From CAVPTL01 sp963729195 (GTDB lineage: Bacteria > Actinomycetota > Thermoleophilia > Gaiellales > JAICJC01): a stretch of 64,000 bases of DNA. This document shows positions 28,012 through 37,434 of this stretch, one piece after another; the first letter of the stretch is position 1, and each line of letters opens with the position of its first letter. The notes beneath the pieces are model-generated. The model was not told where the DNA came from. It saw only the letters and a list, made by a program, of their open reading frames with translations, and searched no databases. The stretch covers positions 113,774 to 177,773 of the forward strand of contig CAVSNF010000027.1 of assembly GCA_963729195.1 (NCBI GenBank), given 5' to 3'. The position numbers were made by a program, and so were the translations under genes.

Positions 28012-28741
28012 AGTGCTCGAAGATCCTCGCGAAGGCGGGGTCGGTGCGGGCGTCCTCGTGCGTCTCGCACTGCATCGCCAGCACCCAGCCGTCGCCATCG
28101 ACCTCGATCGCCTCAGCCACGCCGTCGGGCGCAAACGCGGTCACGCGCAGTCCAGCCGCCACCCGGTCGAGCGCTTGGTGGTGGAAGCTCGACACCTCCA
28201 GCGTGTGGGCACCCACCGCCTGGTAGAGCAGGCTGTCGGCGGCGATCACGATCTCGTGCTTGGGGTACTCGGTGGGCGGCGGCGTGTCGTCCAAGCTGGA
28301 CGCGAGCATCGTGCGCCACACATCGAGCGTCTTGTCCGACGGATGCTCCGACCACTCGGCCACGTTGTTGACGTCCTGGTGCAGGCTGCCTCCCAGGGCG
28401 ACGTTCAGCACCTGCATGCCGCGACAGATCCCCATCAGCGGCATCCCGCGATCCATTGCCCGTCGCGCCAGATCCAGCTCGAACAGATCACGACGGGGAT
28501 CGGTGTTGCCGATGGCATCGGTCATCTCCTGCCCGTAGTACTCGGGCAGGATGTCGCGTCCGCCGGAGAGGAGCAGGCCGTCGCACACGTCCAGGACATC
28601 GTCCAGCCCGCCCGCGACGCGCGGCAGAATCACCGGGACGCCCCCCGCGGCGACGATCGGCCGATGAAATCCGACGGCCAGATAGTCGCCGAATTCGTGG
28701 AAACCGATCGACACTCCGATTACGGGTTTGGGGCTGACCAT
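27977..28741 (-). CDS. PuuD-like gamma-glutamyl hydrolase (class I glutamine amidotransferase fold)
   Basis: A 254-residue protein of the peptidase C26 type, related to gamma-glutamyl-GABA hydrolase. It has DGLLLSGGRDILPEYYG, the nucleophile in MGICRGMQVLNVALGG and SSFHHQALD. The usual C-terminal QxHPE motif is replaced by QCETHEDA; a His-Glu pair is still present but shifted. In the Puu pathway this enzyme removes the glutamyl group after oxidation of the amine. Start chosen at ATG 28741 (MVSPKPVIGVS), where homology begins. It is divergent from the GAF-domain regulator gene. Confidence 0.85.
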   Translation of the reverse strand: MVSPKPVIGVSIGFHEFGDYLAVGFHRPIVAAGGVPVILPRVAGGLDDVLDVCDGLLLSGGRDILPEYYGQEMTDAIGNTDPRRDLFELDLARRAMDRGMPLMGICRGMQVLNVALGGSLHQDVNNVAEWSEHPSDKTLDVWRTMLASSLDDTPPPTEYPKHEIVIAADSLLYQAVGAHTLEVSSFHHQALDRVAAGLRVTAFAPDGVAEAIEVDGDGWVLAMQCETHEDARTDPAFARIFEHFIAAAAGTRQR

Positions 28742-28865
28742 CGGCGGATCATGACGGGAATGCACACATATTTCAAGAGTTGCTATGCGAACCCGTGAAT
28801 TGGGGTGGTTTTGGCATTGATCCCCGATGCTCCTTCGCACCGGGGGTTGGAATAGACTTGCAGAC

Positions 28866-30707
28866 GTGACCCGCTCTCGAAGCACCACGGGCCTGATGCC
28901 CCCTGCCGAGGCGCTTCGGTGGTTGCTCCACGAGCATCCCGCAGAGACCGAGGCGTCGCTGGGGATGATCCGGCAGATCATCACGAGCTTCGACGTCGAT
29001 GCCGCGCTGCGCGAGTCGGTGCAGCTGGCGACCGGGGTGGCGGGATGTCACATCGGCGCGATCTACGTGCTGGACGAGGCCGGGGAGCGGCTGTGGATCC
29101 GGGCCACCTCCCCGGGCTACGAGCAGCTGGTCGACAACTACTCGCTCGAGGTGGGCGTGGGGCTGACCGGATGGACGGCATTGAACCGGGTGCCGGTGAT
29201 GATCAGAGACCACCTCCAGGACGACCCTCGGTACACGTCGGTTCCGGAGGTCGACCTCGGGTTTCAATCAGCGCTGACCTATCCGATGGTGACGCCGCGG
29301 GATCGACTGGTGGGTGTGCTCACGCTGCACACCGAGGCGCCCCGGGAGTTCACCGACGAAGACCTGATCCTGGTCGGGCCGATCGCGTCTCTGGCCGCGG
29401 CCGTGGTCGAGACCGCCCAGCTCTACTCGCGCACCCGCCGCCAGGTCGACGTGCTGCGCTCGGTCGGCGGCATCGGCGACGGCCTCGTCTCTCCGGCCGC
29501 ATCGCGGCGGACGCTGGGCAGCCTGTGCGATGCGGCGGGACGACTGCTCGAGGGTGCGGTCGCGGCGCTCTACACTCCTGGGCCTCGCGGGTGGCGGCTG
29601 AGTGCCTGCAGCGCCGGCGCCTACCGGCCGGAACAGGAGATTCCCGGCGAGCTGCTCGACATGTTTGCGGATGCGACCGCCATGCAGGACTTGTCGGTGG
29701 CCCACCACGAGCTGTTCGCGGCCATGCTGCCTGCCGGAGACCAGCCGTCCAGCGGCCTGGTCACGCCGCTGGTGGCAGGCGGTGAGAACGTGGGGCTGAT
29801 GATCTGCCTCGGCTCGGGATCGGAGATCACCGAAACCGACCGCGAACTGTTTGGTGTGATCGCCACCGTCTCGGCGATGCTGATCCAGAGTGGCCGTCTG
29901 GTCGATCGGCTGGCGGAGCGAAATACCGAACTCGCCTTCCTGGAGGCGCTGAGTGAGAACAATGAGCCGGCCGGAGTGATCGCCGCTCGCGCCCGTCATC
30001 TGGGTGTCGACCTGGACGAGTTGCACCTGGCAGCGACCTTCGAGGTGGCCGACCCGGGAGACGGCCGCTCGGAGCCGGAGCACGCACTCGACCGGCTCGG
30101 ACTCGAGCTGACCAAGAGGTTCCCCGGCACGGTCGCCGTCCGCCACGACGTGGAGCTGCTGGCGCTGATCCGGGTGGGTCGCACCCGCCAGGCGCCCGAG
30201 CGGATCCGCAAGGCGCTGAGTACCGTCGAGCGGGCGTCTCGGCTGCGGATGATCGGCGGGATCTCGGAGCCGACCAAGCAGCTCGGTCAGTTTTGGCGGG
30301 CGTTTTCGGAGGCCCGTGACGCCATGCGGATCGGCGGGGTTGCGCTCGGCCCCGGCCATGTCGTTCGGTATGACGATCTCGGCGCCCAACGGCACCTGTG
30401 GGCGTTGGCCCGCTCGTCGGTACGAGACCCGTTTCAGGAGCGGATCGAGGCGCTGCGCGCGTACGACACCGAGCATCGCACCAAGTTCCTCGAGACGGTC
30501 GAGAGCTACCTGGGCGAGCACGGCAACCGGGAGCGGGCGTCGGCCCGCATGCACGTTCACCGCAACACGCTGCGGCAGCGAATCGAGCGAATCCGCGCCG
30601 TCAGCGGCATCGATCTGGACGATCGCAGCATCTGGTTCGATCTCGAGGTCGCGCTGGGCATCGTGCGCTTCCGCGAACTCCAGATGAACCAGGCCGACCG
30701 GGCCTGA
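28866..30707 (+). CDS. GAF-domain transcriptional regulator with PucR-type C-terminal helix-turn-helix
   Basis: About 613 residues. An N-terminal GAF sensor (about residues 40-190: GCHIGAIYVLDEAGERLWIR, VGVGLTGWTALN, FQSALTYPMV) is followed by a second GAF-like region (about 200-350) and a CdaR/PucR-type middle domain. The C-terminus has ETVESYLGEHGNRERASARM and HVHRNTLRQRIERI, the PucR helix-turn-helix. GTG 28866 is preferred because the residues before it look like leader. Such proteins regulate catabolic genes in Actinobacteria. It lies between the PuuD-like gene and the P450 operon and probably controls one or both. Confidence 0.85.
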   Translation: MTRSRSTTGLMPPAEALRWLLHEHPAETEASLGMIRQIITSFDVDAALRESVQLATGVAGCHIGAIYVLDEAGERLWIRATSPGYEQLVDNYSLEVGVGLTGWTALNRVPVMIRDHLQDDPRYTSVPEVDLGFQSALTYPMVTPRDRLVGVLTLHTEAPREFTDEDLILVGPIASLAAAVVETAQLYSRTRRQVDVLRSVGGIGDGLVSPAASRRTLGSLCDAAGRLLEGAVAALYTPGPRGWRLSACSAGAYRPEQEIPGELLDMFADATAMQDLSVAHHELFAAMLPAGDQPSSGLVTPLVAGGENVGLMICLGSGSEITETDRELFGVIATVSAMLIQSGRLVDRLAERNTELAFLEALSENNEPAGVIAARARHLGVDLDELHLAATFEVADPGDGRSEPEHALDRLGLELTKRFPGTVAVRHDVELLALIRVGRTRQAPERIRKALSTVERASRLRMIGGISEPTKQLGQFWRAFSEARDAMRIGGVALGPGHVVRYDDLGAQRHLWALARSSVRDPFQERIEALRAYDTEHRTKFLETVESYLGEHGNRERASARMHVHRNTLRQRIERIRAVSGIDLDDRSIWFDLEVALGIVRFRELQMNQADRA

Positions 30708-30759
30708 TCTTCCCTCCAACCTGCGGTTGGCCGGTGGGTGGCGACCCGCTGGACCCACC

Positions 30760-30803
30760 TGCAAAATGCGGCCATTGCAACACCGGCGGCCATGCTCTAT
30801 CCT
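30760..30803 (+). promoter_or_regulatory. Predicted P450-operon promoter with an inverted repeat
   Basis: TTGCAA (30775-30780) and TATCCT (30798-30803) are 17 bp apart, with transcription expected near 30810 and the P450 start at 30879. An inverted repeat TGCAA (30760-30764) / TTGCA (30775-30779) overlaps the -35, a plausible regulator site. Confidence 0.5.
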
Positions 30804-30878
30804 TGGCCCGGTGTTCGAACTGCCCATCATTTCGGTCGTTGAGAGTGCAATGAGCGGACGAGGCCGGAGCGCCGGTCG

Positions 30879-32151
30879 ATGACGCTGACCGCGAACGACC
30901 TGGGATCGATCGATCTGACCGACCCCGCGACCTACGCGGAACGGGTGCCGCACGAGTACTTCGCGCTGCTGCGGGAGCAGAGCCCGGTCTACCGCCACGC
31001 CGAATCGGGCCAGGTCAGTGGTTTCTGGGCGGTGACCAAGCACGAGGACATTTCGATCGTCAGCCGCGACATCGTCAACTACTCGTCGGCGGCCGGCTTC
31101 GTCCTGATCGAAGACCTCGAGCCCGACGCCATGGCGCTGCGCCGCTCGATGATCGAAACCGATCCGCCCGAGCACACCCGGCTGCGCCGGCTGGTCAGCC
31201 CGCTCTTCACCCCCAAGGCGATCGAGGCCTTCCGCGACAATGCCCGCCGAGTCGCCAACCAGCTGCTCGACAACGCCCTCGAGCGGGGCTCGTTCGACTG
31301 GGCGACGGACGTGTGCGAGCCGATGCCGATTCGGGTGTTCGTCGAGATCATGGGCATCGAGGAGCGCGACGCCGGTTACCTCGCCCATACCGCCAACCAG
31401 CTGATCACCGTGGACGACCCCGAGCTGGCACCGTCCGCCGAGGCCTACGCCCGTGCTCGGGAGCGCGGGTTCGAGCCGCGGCTTTTGCCGTTTCGTAGCC
31501 CGGCCGCGCTGGAACTGTTCGATTTCGGCCGAAAGCTTGCGGCCGAGCGTCGCGCCGAGCCTCGCGGCGACCTGCTCACCCGCCTGGTGGAGGCTGAATG
31601 GGACGGCGACCGGCTGACCGACTCGGAGTTCGTGAACTTCTTTCAGCTTCTGATCTTTGCCGGCAACGAGACCACCCGCACATCGCTGCAGCAGGGGATG
31701 CTGGCGTTCGTCGACCATCCCGAGCAGCTGGAGGCTCTGCGCGCCTCGCCGCAGCTGATCCCCAACGCTGTGGAGGAGGTGTTGCGGTGGGCGACGCCGA
31801 TCTACTACTTCCGCCGCACCGCGGTCAACGATGTCGAACTGCGCGGCGTGCCGATTCGCGCCGGCGACAAGGTCGTCATGTACTACATCTCGGGGAACTA
31901 CGACGAAGCGGTCTTCGACCGCCCGCTGGAGTTCGACATCACCCGCGAATCCAAGCCGAATCTGACCTTCGGCGGGGGCGGGCCGCACTTCTGCCTCGGC
32001 GCCTGGCTGGCGCGGATGCAGGTGGGGGTGATGCTGGAGGAGTTCATCGCCCGCGATGTCCGGCTGGAGTGTGTTGGAGCCGCCTCGCCGGCTGCGATCG
32101 AACTTCACCAACGGGCTCAAGAGCTTTCCCGTGCGGGCGGTGCGCGCGTGA
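30879..32151 (+). CDS. Cytochrome P450 (3' frameshift)
   Basis: About 424 residues of a soluble bacterial P450. Motifs: I-helix LLIFAGNETTRTSL, ExxR in NAVEEVLRW, and the heme-binding FGGGGPHFCLGAWLAR with the cysteine ligand. The frame changes near 32070; the other frame gives the natural end SNFTNGLKSFPVRAVRA with TGA at 32149-32151. The uncorrected frame would fuse it to the next gene, which I reject. It hydroxylates a small organic substrate using electrons from the ferredoxin. Overlaps the ferredoxin gene by 4 nt. P450s of secondary-amine degraders (CYP151, morpholine/piperidine) occur in comparable clusters with glutamine-synthetase-like genes. Confidence 0.87.
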
Positions 32152-32366
32152 CCGACGAGCCGCGGGTGCGCGTCCAGGTCGACGACACCAGGTGCGTGGG
32201 CATCGGCGCGTGTGTGGAGGCCGAGCCGGGCGCGTTCGAGCTGGGTGACGAGGGCGTCTCGCGTCCGGTGGAGGGCGTGCGACTGCCGCTGGAGCGTGCC
32301 CAGCACGTGTGCCGGGAGTGCCCCTCGGGTGCGATCTCGATCGTGGCAGAGGACGTGGGCTCGTGA
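32148..32366 (+). CDS. Small ferredoxin of P450-partner type (3Fe-4S-like)
   Basis: A 72-residue protein starting at GTG 32148 inside the P450 stop (GTGA overlap). It has VQVDDTRCVGIGACVEAEP and HVCRECPSGAISI: three spaced cysteine positions plus the CP ending typical of single-cluster ferredoxins that donate electrons to bacterial P450s. An additional cysteine in CREC could allow a 4Fe cluster. No ferredoxin reductase gene is seen nearby, so a general reductase is presumably used. It overlaps the dehydrogenase gene by another GTGA. Confidence 0.85.
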   Translation: MTDEPRVRVQVDDTRCVGIGACVEAEPGAFELGDEGVSRPVEGVRLPLERAQHVCRECPSGAISIVAEDVGS

Positions 32367-33492
32367 ACATCACGGCCGCGGTCTTGGAGGAGTTCGGCCA
32401 GCCGCTGGTGGTGCAGGATGTCGAGCTGCGCGATCCGGGGCCGCAGGAGGTGCTGGTGCGGCTGGTCGCCTGTGGAATCTGCCACAGCGATCTGTACACC
32501 GCCTCGGGGGTCGATCCGACCGGCTATGTGCCCACCGTGCTCGGCCACGAGGGCGCCGGGGTGGTTGAGCGCGTCGGCCGGGACGTGACGCTGGTCGCGC
32601 CGGGGGATCACGTGCTGACCATGTTCGAGGCCGAGTGCGGCTACGTGCGTCAACTGCGCCGGCGGCGACACCAACATCTGCCTGGCCATCCGGTCGCTGC
32701 AGCACCAGGGGTTTCTGCCCGACGGCACCACCCGGCTCGTCCGTGACGGTGAGCCGATGAAGCACTTCATGGGCACCTCGGCGTTTGCGGAGTACACCGT
32801 CATGCCCGAGATCGCCCTGGCCCGGATCGACCCCGAAGCGCGGCTCGATCAGGCCTGCGTGTTCGCCTGCGGGTATACGACCGGTCTCGGTGCAGCCATG
32901 GTGGTTGCGGGCGTGCGGCTGGGATCGAGCTGCGTTGTGTTCGGGGCCGGGTTGGTGGGGCTCGGGGCGATCGCCGGCTGTCGTGTGCAGGGAGCGGAGC
33001 GGATCACCTGCGTGGATCTCTCGCCGGAGCGACTGGAACTCGCCCGGGGTCAGGGTGCGACCGACACCATGGTGGGAGGGCCCGGATGTGGTCGAGCGGC
33101 TGCTGGAGGAGCACTCCGGCCTGGGCGCCGACTACGTGTTCGAGGCCACCGGCGACGTCGCGGTCATGCGCCAAGCCGTGGAGTCAACCCGGCTGGGATG
33201 GGGCCGGTGCGTGATCTGCGGGGTGGCGGGCAAGGGCGAGACGCTCGACGTGGTGCCGCGATATCTGATCGAGGGGCGCACGATTACCGGCTGCGAACTC
33301 GGCGGGGTGAAGGGGCGCACCGGAGTCGCGGCCCTGGTCGAGCGGTGGGTCGCCGGAGAGTTCGACGTGGCCGGCCTCGTGACCGATCGCGTCCCGCTGG
33401 AACGGATCGCAGACGGGGTCGCGGCGATGGAGTCGCGCCGCGGCGTGAGGTCTGTCGTGCTCATGAACGAGGGAGTCACCGAATTGGCGTAA
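32363..33492 (+). CDS. Zinc-dependent medium-chain alcohol dehydrogenase (two frameshifts)
   Basis: About 376 residues. The catalytic-zinc motifs ACGICHSDLYTASG and VLGHEGAGVVERVG are followed by the structural-zinc lobe (CVNCAGGDTNIC after repair near 32650). The Rossmann fold reads CVVFGAGLVGLGAIAGC with VDLSPERLELA, so NAD(H) is likely. A second frame change lies near 33085, after which VFEATGDVAVMRQAVES to the natural stop is readable. GTG 32363 overlaps the ferredoxin stop. It probably oxidises the alcohol or hemiaminal-derived product made after P450 oxidation. Confidence 0.85.
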
Positions 33493-33578
33493 CACCGTTT
33501 CCAGAGCGGGTTTCCGACGTGTTTACGTCAAATGCACATGACATGGGAGGATTGCAAAGCAAATCCGTTCAATTGACC

Positions 33579-33607
33579 TTGACACCCCCTTTCAAACCCG
33601 GTAGCGT
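33579..33607 (+). promoter_or_regulatory. Predicted promoter of the second APC permease
   Basis: Perfect -35 TTGACA (33579-33584), 17-bp spacer, -10 TAGCGT (33602-33607). It lies 106 bp before the ATG, so the permease can be transcribed separately from the P450 operon. A TTGCAA at 33552-33557 upstream resembles the half-site in the P450 promoter. Confidence 0.55.
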
Positions 33608-33712
33608 GACCAGCCACATCTGGTCTATACCGCGATTGATCACCAGCAATATCAACTCGATCGATTGTGTTCCGCCCAAGCGAACTCTCGCTCCTCGAAA
33701 GGAGACCGCGGA

Positions 33713-35366
33713 ATGACCCAGGACATCACGGGTGGAGCCGGCTCGGAGTCGTCACCGGCTCCGAAGGCTCCATACGCGCGCAACGCAACAGGCTTAGTAC
33801 GTCAGATCGGTTTCATCGACTCGATCGTGTTCAACGCGGCGTCGACCACGGCCATCGGTGTGGCTCTGGCAGTGACGTTGTTCTATGTGATGGTCGCCTT
33901 CCCGCGGGCCAACATTCTGCTTGCGATCGTGCTCAATCTCGCGATCTGCGCGCTGATGTGGCTGGCGTTCGCACTGCTCGCCGCGGCGATGCCGAAGGCC
34001 GGCGGTGACTATGTCTTCAACGGCCGCATCCTCCACCCCGCGTTAGGTCTTGCGGGGAACTGGGGGGCCTACCTGGCGGCATGGATCGCCGGTGGATTCT
34101 TCGCGGTGCTGTTCGTCCGTGCAGGTCTCGGTCCGGCGATGACCTACATCGGGGTCACCACTGATCGCCAGTGGTTTGTCGACGCCGGCACCACCGTGCT
34201 CTCCAACGGCTGGTCGTGTGCACTGGGAATCGTCCTTTTGCTGATCTGCACGCTGTTCTCGCTGCTCGGCACCAGGATCGTGGTGCGCGTCAACACCATC
34301 TGCTACCTGGCGAGCCTGGCGGGAGTCATCATCGCCACGATCATCATCGCCTTCGTCGGCCACGACTCGTTCGTGGAGCACATCAACTCGTTCTCGCAGC
34401 CGTACACGCACGAAACCGACACCTACTCGGCGACGATCGCAGCCGGCGCCAAGGCCGGTCTCGAATATCCCAGCGACAAGGGCTATTCGACCTCAGCCAC
34501 CATCGGCGCGATGTTCCCGCTGTTGGGAGTCATGCTGTGGGTGTGGTGGGGTGTGTACATGGCACCCGAGATGAAGGCCGGCGGCCGCCGCAAGCGCCAG
34601 ATCAGCACGATTCTGGGCGCCGGCTTTGGCCAGGGCATCCTGATCCTGATCGCCATGGCGGTGTTCCTGCACGTGGCCGGCTACGACTTCATGGCCGCCG
34701 CCACCGGCGGGTACTATGGCGTCCCGGTAGCGCCGTACTACGACTTCTTCGCGGCCATCGGCGTCGGCAGCACAACCGCCGGCGTTCTGCTGAGCCTGTC
34801 GTTGATCTTGGGGTTCTTCACGGCTGTCTACATCAACATCGCAATGATGCATCGGGCGCCGTTTGCGTGGGCGTTTGACGGTATCGCGCCCGCGGTCTTC
34901 GCCAAGGTCGACGATCGTACGCACACGCCCAGCTTCGCGATCCTGTTCACGTTCGTGGTCGAGGTGCCGGTGATCATCTGGGCCGCGTACGGCTCGAACT
35001 TCCTGACGTTGCTCGGCCTGTTCACGCTGTTTGGGATGGTGACGATCTTCGTCACCGGGTGTCGCGGCGCTTCTGATGATGTGGCGGCGTCCGGAGCTCT
35101 ACCGTGGCAGTGCCGCTGACTGGCGGCTGGGCGGGATCCCGATGCTTCCGATCGCCGGCGTCGGCGCGCTCTTCATGTCGGTGTTCGCATCGGTGGACGC
35201 GATCCACTTCCACACCCAAAACGGCATCAAGAATGCGACCTTGATGACCGCCCTGCCGTTCCTGGTGGTGATCGCTGCGGCGATCTACTACTTCGCCGCC
35301 AAGGCGATTCGAAAGTCCCAGGGCGTGGACGTTTCCCTCGTCTACACAACGATTCCACCGGACTGA
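33713..35366 (+). CDS. APC-superfamily amine/amino acid permease (one frameshift)
   Basis: About 551 residues with around 12 transmembrane segments. YARNATGLVRQIGFIDSIV and AAAMPKAGGDYVFNGRILHP parallel the permease at 2658-4295. The frame changes near 35060; the remainder (WRRPELYRGSAADW to VDVSLVYTTIPPD) completes the protein. ATG 33713 is preceded by AAAGGAG. It is likely to import the amine or amino acid processed by the ligase, P450 and dehydrogenase. Confidence 0.87.
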
Positions 35367-35370
35367 CCTG

Positions 35371-36355
35371 GTGCGATTCAGAAAGAGCGGGAAGAGTTCC
35401 AACGGAGCAGCCGGGCTCAAGCTCTTCTTCTGCACGGACGTGCACGGATCCGACCAGTGCTTTCGGAAGTTCCTGAACTCGGGGAAGTTCTTCGAAGTGG
35501 ATCATCTGATCCTGGGCGGGGACATGACCGGAAAGCTGCTCGTGCCGGTCACCAGGAACGGGCGTGGCTACAGCTGCAAATTCGACGAACACACATATAT
35601 CGATATCGGCGAATCCGAAGCTACCGAGCTGCTCAAGGCGATCAGGTCTCAGGGGCAGTACCCGTTCGTCGGTAGCGAGGATGAGGTGGAGGCGCTGGAG
35701 GATTCCGAGCATCGAGACACGGTGTTTCGGAAGCTTGTGTACGACACCGTGGCCGACTGGGTGCAGCTGGCGGAGGATCGCCTCCGCGGTACCGGAATGC
35801 GCTGTTTCATGGCGCCGGGCAACGACGACTTCCTCGAGATCGATGCGTGCCATCGAGGGGTCGTCGCTGGTCGAGTTTGCCGAGGGCAAGTGCCTGGCCG
35901 TGGACGATCGCCACGACATGATCACGACCGGGTACTCAAATCTCACCCCGTGGAACACCGAACGCGAGCTGGACGAGCCCGAGCTGCGCGCTCGCATCGA
36001 TCAGATGGCCGCAGGAGTGAGTGATTTCAGCAATCTCATCTGTGTGCTTCACCCGCCGCCGTACGCGTCGGAGATCGACTCCGCACCCGCTCTGGACGCC
36101 AAACTGAAGATGAGCATGGGGGCAAGCGGGGTGAAGATGGCGGCGGTCGGCTCGACCGCCGTTCGGGAGTTCATCGAAGAACGTGAGCCGTTGCTGGGGC
36201 TCCACGGTCATGTCCACGAGGGCCGTGGAGCAGTTCATATCGGTCGCACCCTGTGCATCAACCCAGGGAGCGAATACACGGATGGAACACTCGCCGGAGC
36301 GATCGTCGAGCTCTCCAACGGCGAAGTGGTCCGTCACCAACTCGTCGCGGGATAA
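35371..36355 (+). CDS. Calcineurin-like metallophosphoesterase (one frameshift)
   Basis: About 328 residues starting at GTG 35371, 4 bp after the permease stop. The di-metal motifs are all present: FFCTDVHGSD, LILGGDMTG, MAPGNDDF, then after a frame change near 35850 LICVLHPPPYAS and LLGLHGHVHEGRGAV (GHxH). Between the first motifs and GNDD there is an unusually long insertion (about 90 residues). The substrate is unknown; the tight spacing suggests it is part of the permease transcription unit, possibly dephosphorylating a pathway intermediate or nucleotide. Confidence 0.82.
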
Positions 36356-36445
36356 CGGCTCCGATCGTCCAATCGGGACATGAACCCACTGCTCCTGGCG
36401 CACCAAGCACCGGCGAACGCTGGGGGGCGTCACGCTCGCGTGCGC

Positions 36446-37359
36446 CTATTCACATCCCAGCCCGTTGTCATTGCCGTCCAGCCCGTATGGGTCGCTACCG
36501 GTGACGTGATAAGTGACGCCAGGCTTGGTGTAGTACGGACCGTTCCCGGTGCCTCCCGCACAGTCGAAGTCGGCTCCGCCGTGGTAGATCAGACAAGGCG
36601 AGTAGCCAGGGGTACAAGTTCCGCCGCCGCCACCACCACCACCACCACCAGGTGGCTTGGGCGGGAGGGCTTTCTTCGCAAACACTCTGTGCCATGCGCC
36701 GGTCACCGTCTCGCCCGTGGCGGTTGAAATCACTCGAATCCAGTAGTACTTGTTGGGTTTGACGAGCTTGCCCCTGTCGTCGGCCCCGGCCCAGTGCACG
36801 GCGTGGCGGCCTAGACGAAGCTCTTGCCGGGTGCATGCCGCACGATCGCGCCCGCTTTGTTGCGTACCTGGAAGCGCACCTTGGCGGCCTTGTTGATCAT
36901 GAACGTGACGTTGACCTTGTCGGCGACGCGGTCGCGTTTGAACGGTGTGAAGCGAAGCGGTGCCACCCGGACAACTCGCGATTTGAGATGCGGACGGATC
37001 GTGATGGTCGAGCTCGTCAGCGTTGTGCTGGCCAAGTCGTCTCGAAGTGCGAGCGTGTGCGTTCCCGCTTTGGCGGGAGCCGTCAGATGGCAGGTCAGGG
37101 TTGGCTGACCCGCCGGTGTCTGGCAGCTTCCTGTACTCCCGGATGGCTCAACTGCGGCTGCGTTTCCGTCCCACAGCACGGTGTAGGTGGCCGATGGGTC
37201 ATCCCCGATGTCGGCGACGACCGACACGGTGATCGGCCCTGTCCAGCCGGCGAGGTGCGGGGATCCGCCGGTCAGAGTTGGCACGGCGGCTGTGACTGAA
37301 ACCGCGCTGGCAAGAACGAGCAGCACAGCAGCAGAGAGGATGCACGCAAATCGCCTCAC
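36446..37359 (-). CDS. Secreted protein with Ig-like part, polyglycine linker and Excalibur-like C-terminus (frameshift)
   Basis: A signal peptide (FACILSAAVLLVLASAVSVTAA) leads an approximately 150-residue beta-rich region. A frame change near 36812 joins it to KPNKYYWIRVISTATGETVTG, a proline-then-ten-glycine linker, and a cysteine-rich tail ending DPYGLDGNDNGLGCE, which resembles the Excalibur calcium-binding motif (DxDxDG...CE). The linker is encoded by a CCA/CCG trinucleotide run on the plus strand (36621-36651). The function is unknown, probably cell-surface or extracellular. Confidence 0.68.
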
Positions 37360-37434
37360 TGGGAGCTCCAGGGTCGATGGCAGATGCGAGCCTACTCCCT
37401 CGAGAGGGTCTTTGTGATCTGTTGCTCTCGCGGG

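Noticed and set aside
29268..32306. A 1012-codon open frame on the minus strand.
   Set aside because: It is antisense to the GAF regulator and P450 genes, rich in Arg, Gln and His as expected for shadow frames in GC-rich DNA, and shows no domain.
30879..32366. A single long frame appears to encode a cytochrome P450 fused to a C-terminal ferredoxin.
   Set aside because: The residues at the junction are not P450-like, while the neighbouring frame gives a perfect P450 C-terminus and a stop that overlaps a ferredoxin start codon (GTGA). The fusion is a frameshift artefact.
36621..36651. A short tandem repeat that might be a CRISPR or regulatory repeat.
   Set aside because: It is a trinucleotide run in frame with a polyglycine linker; there are no spacers or palindromes.
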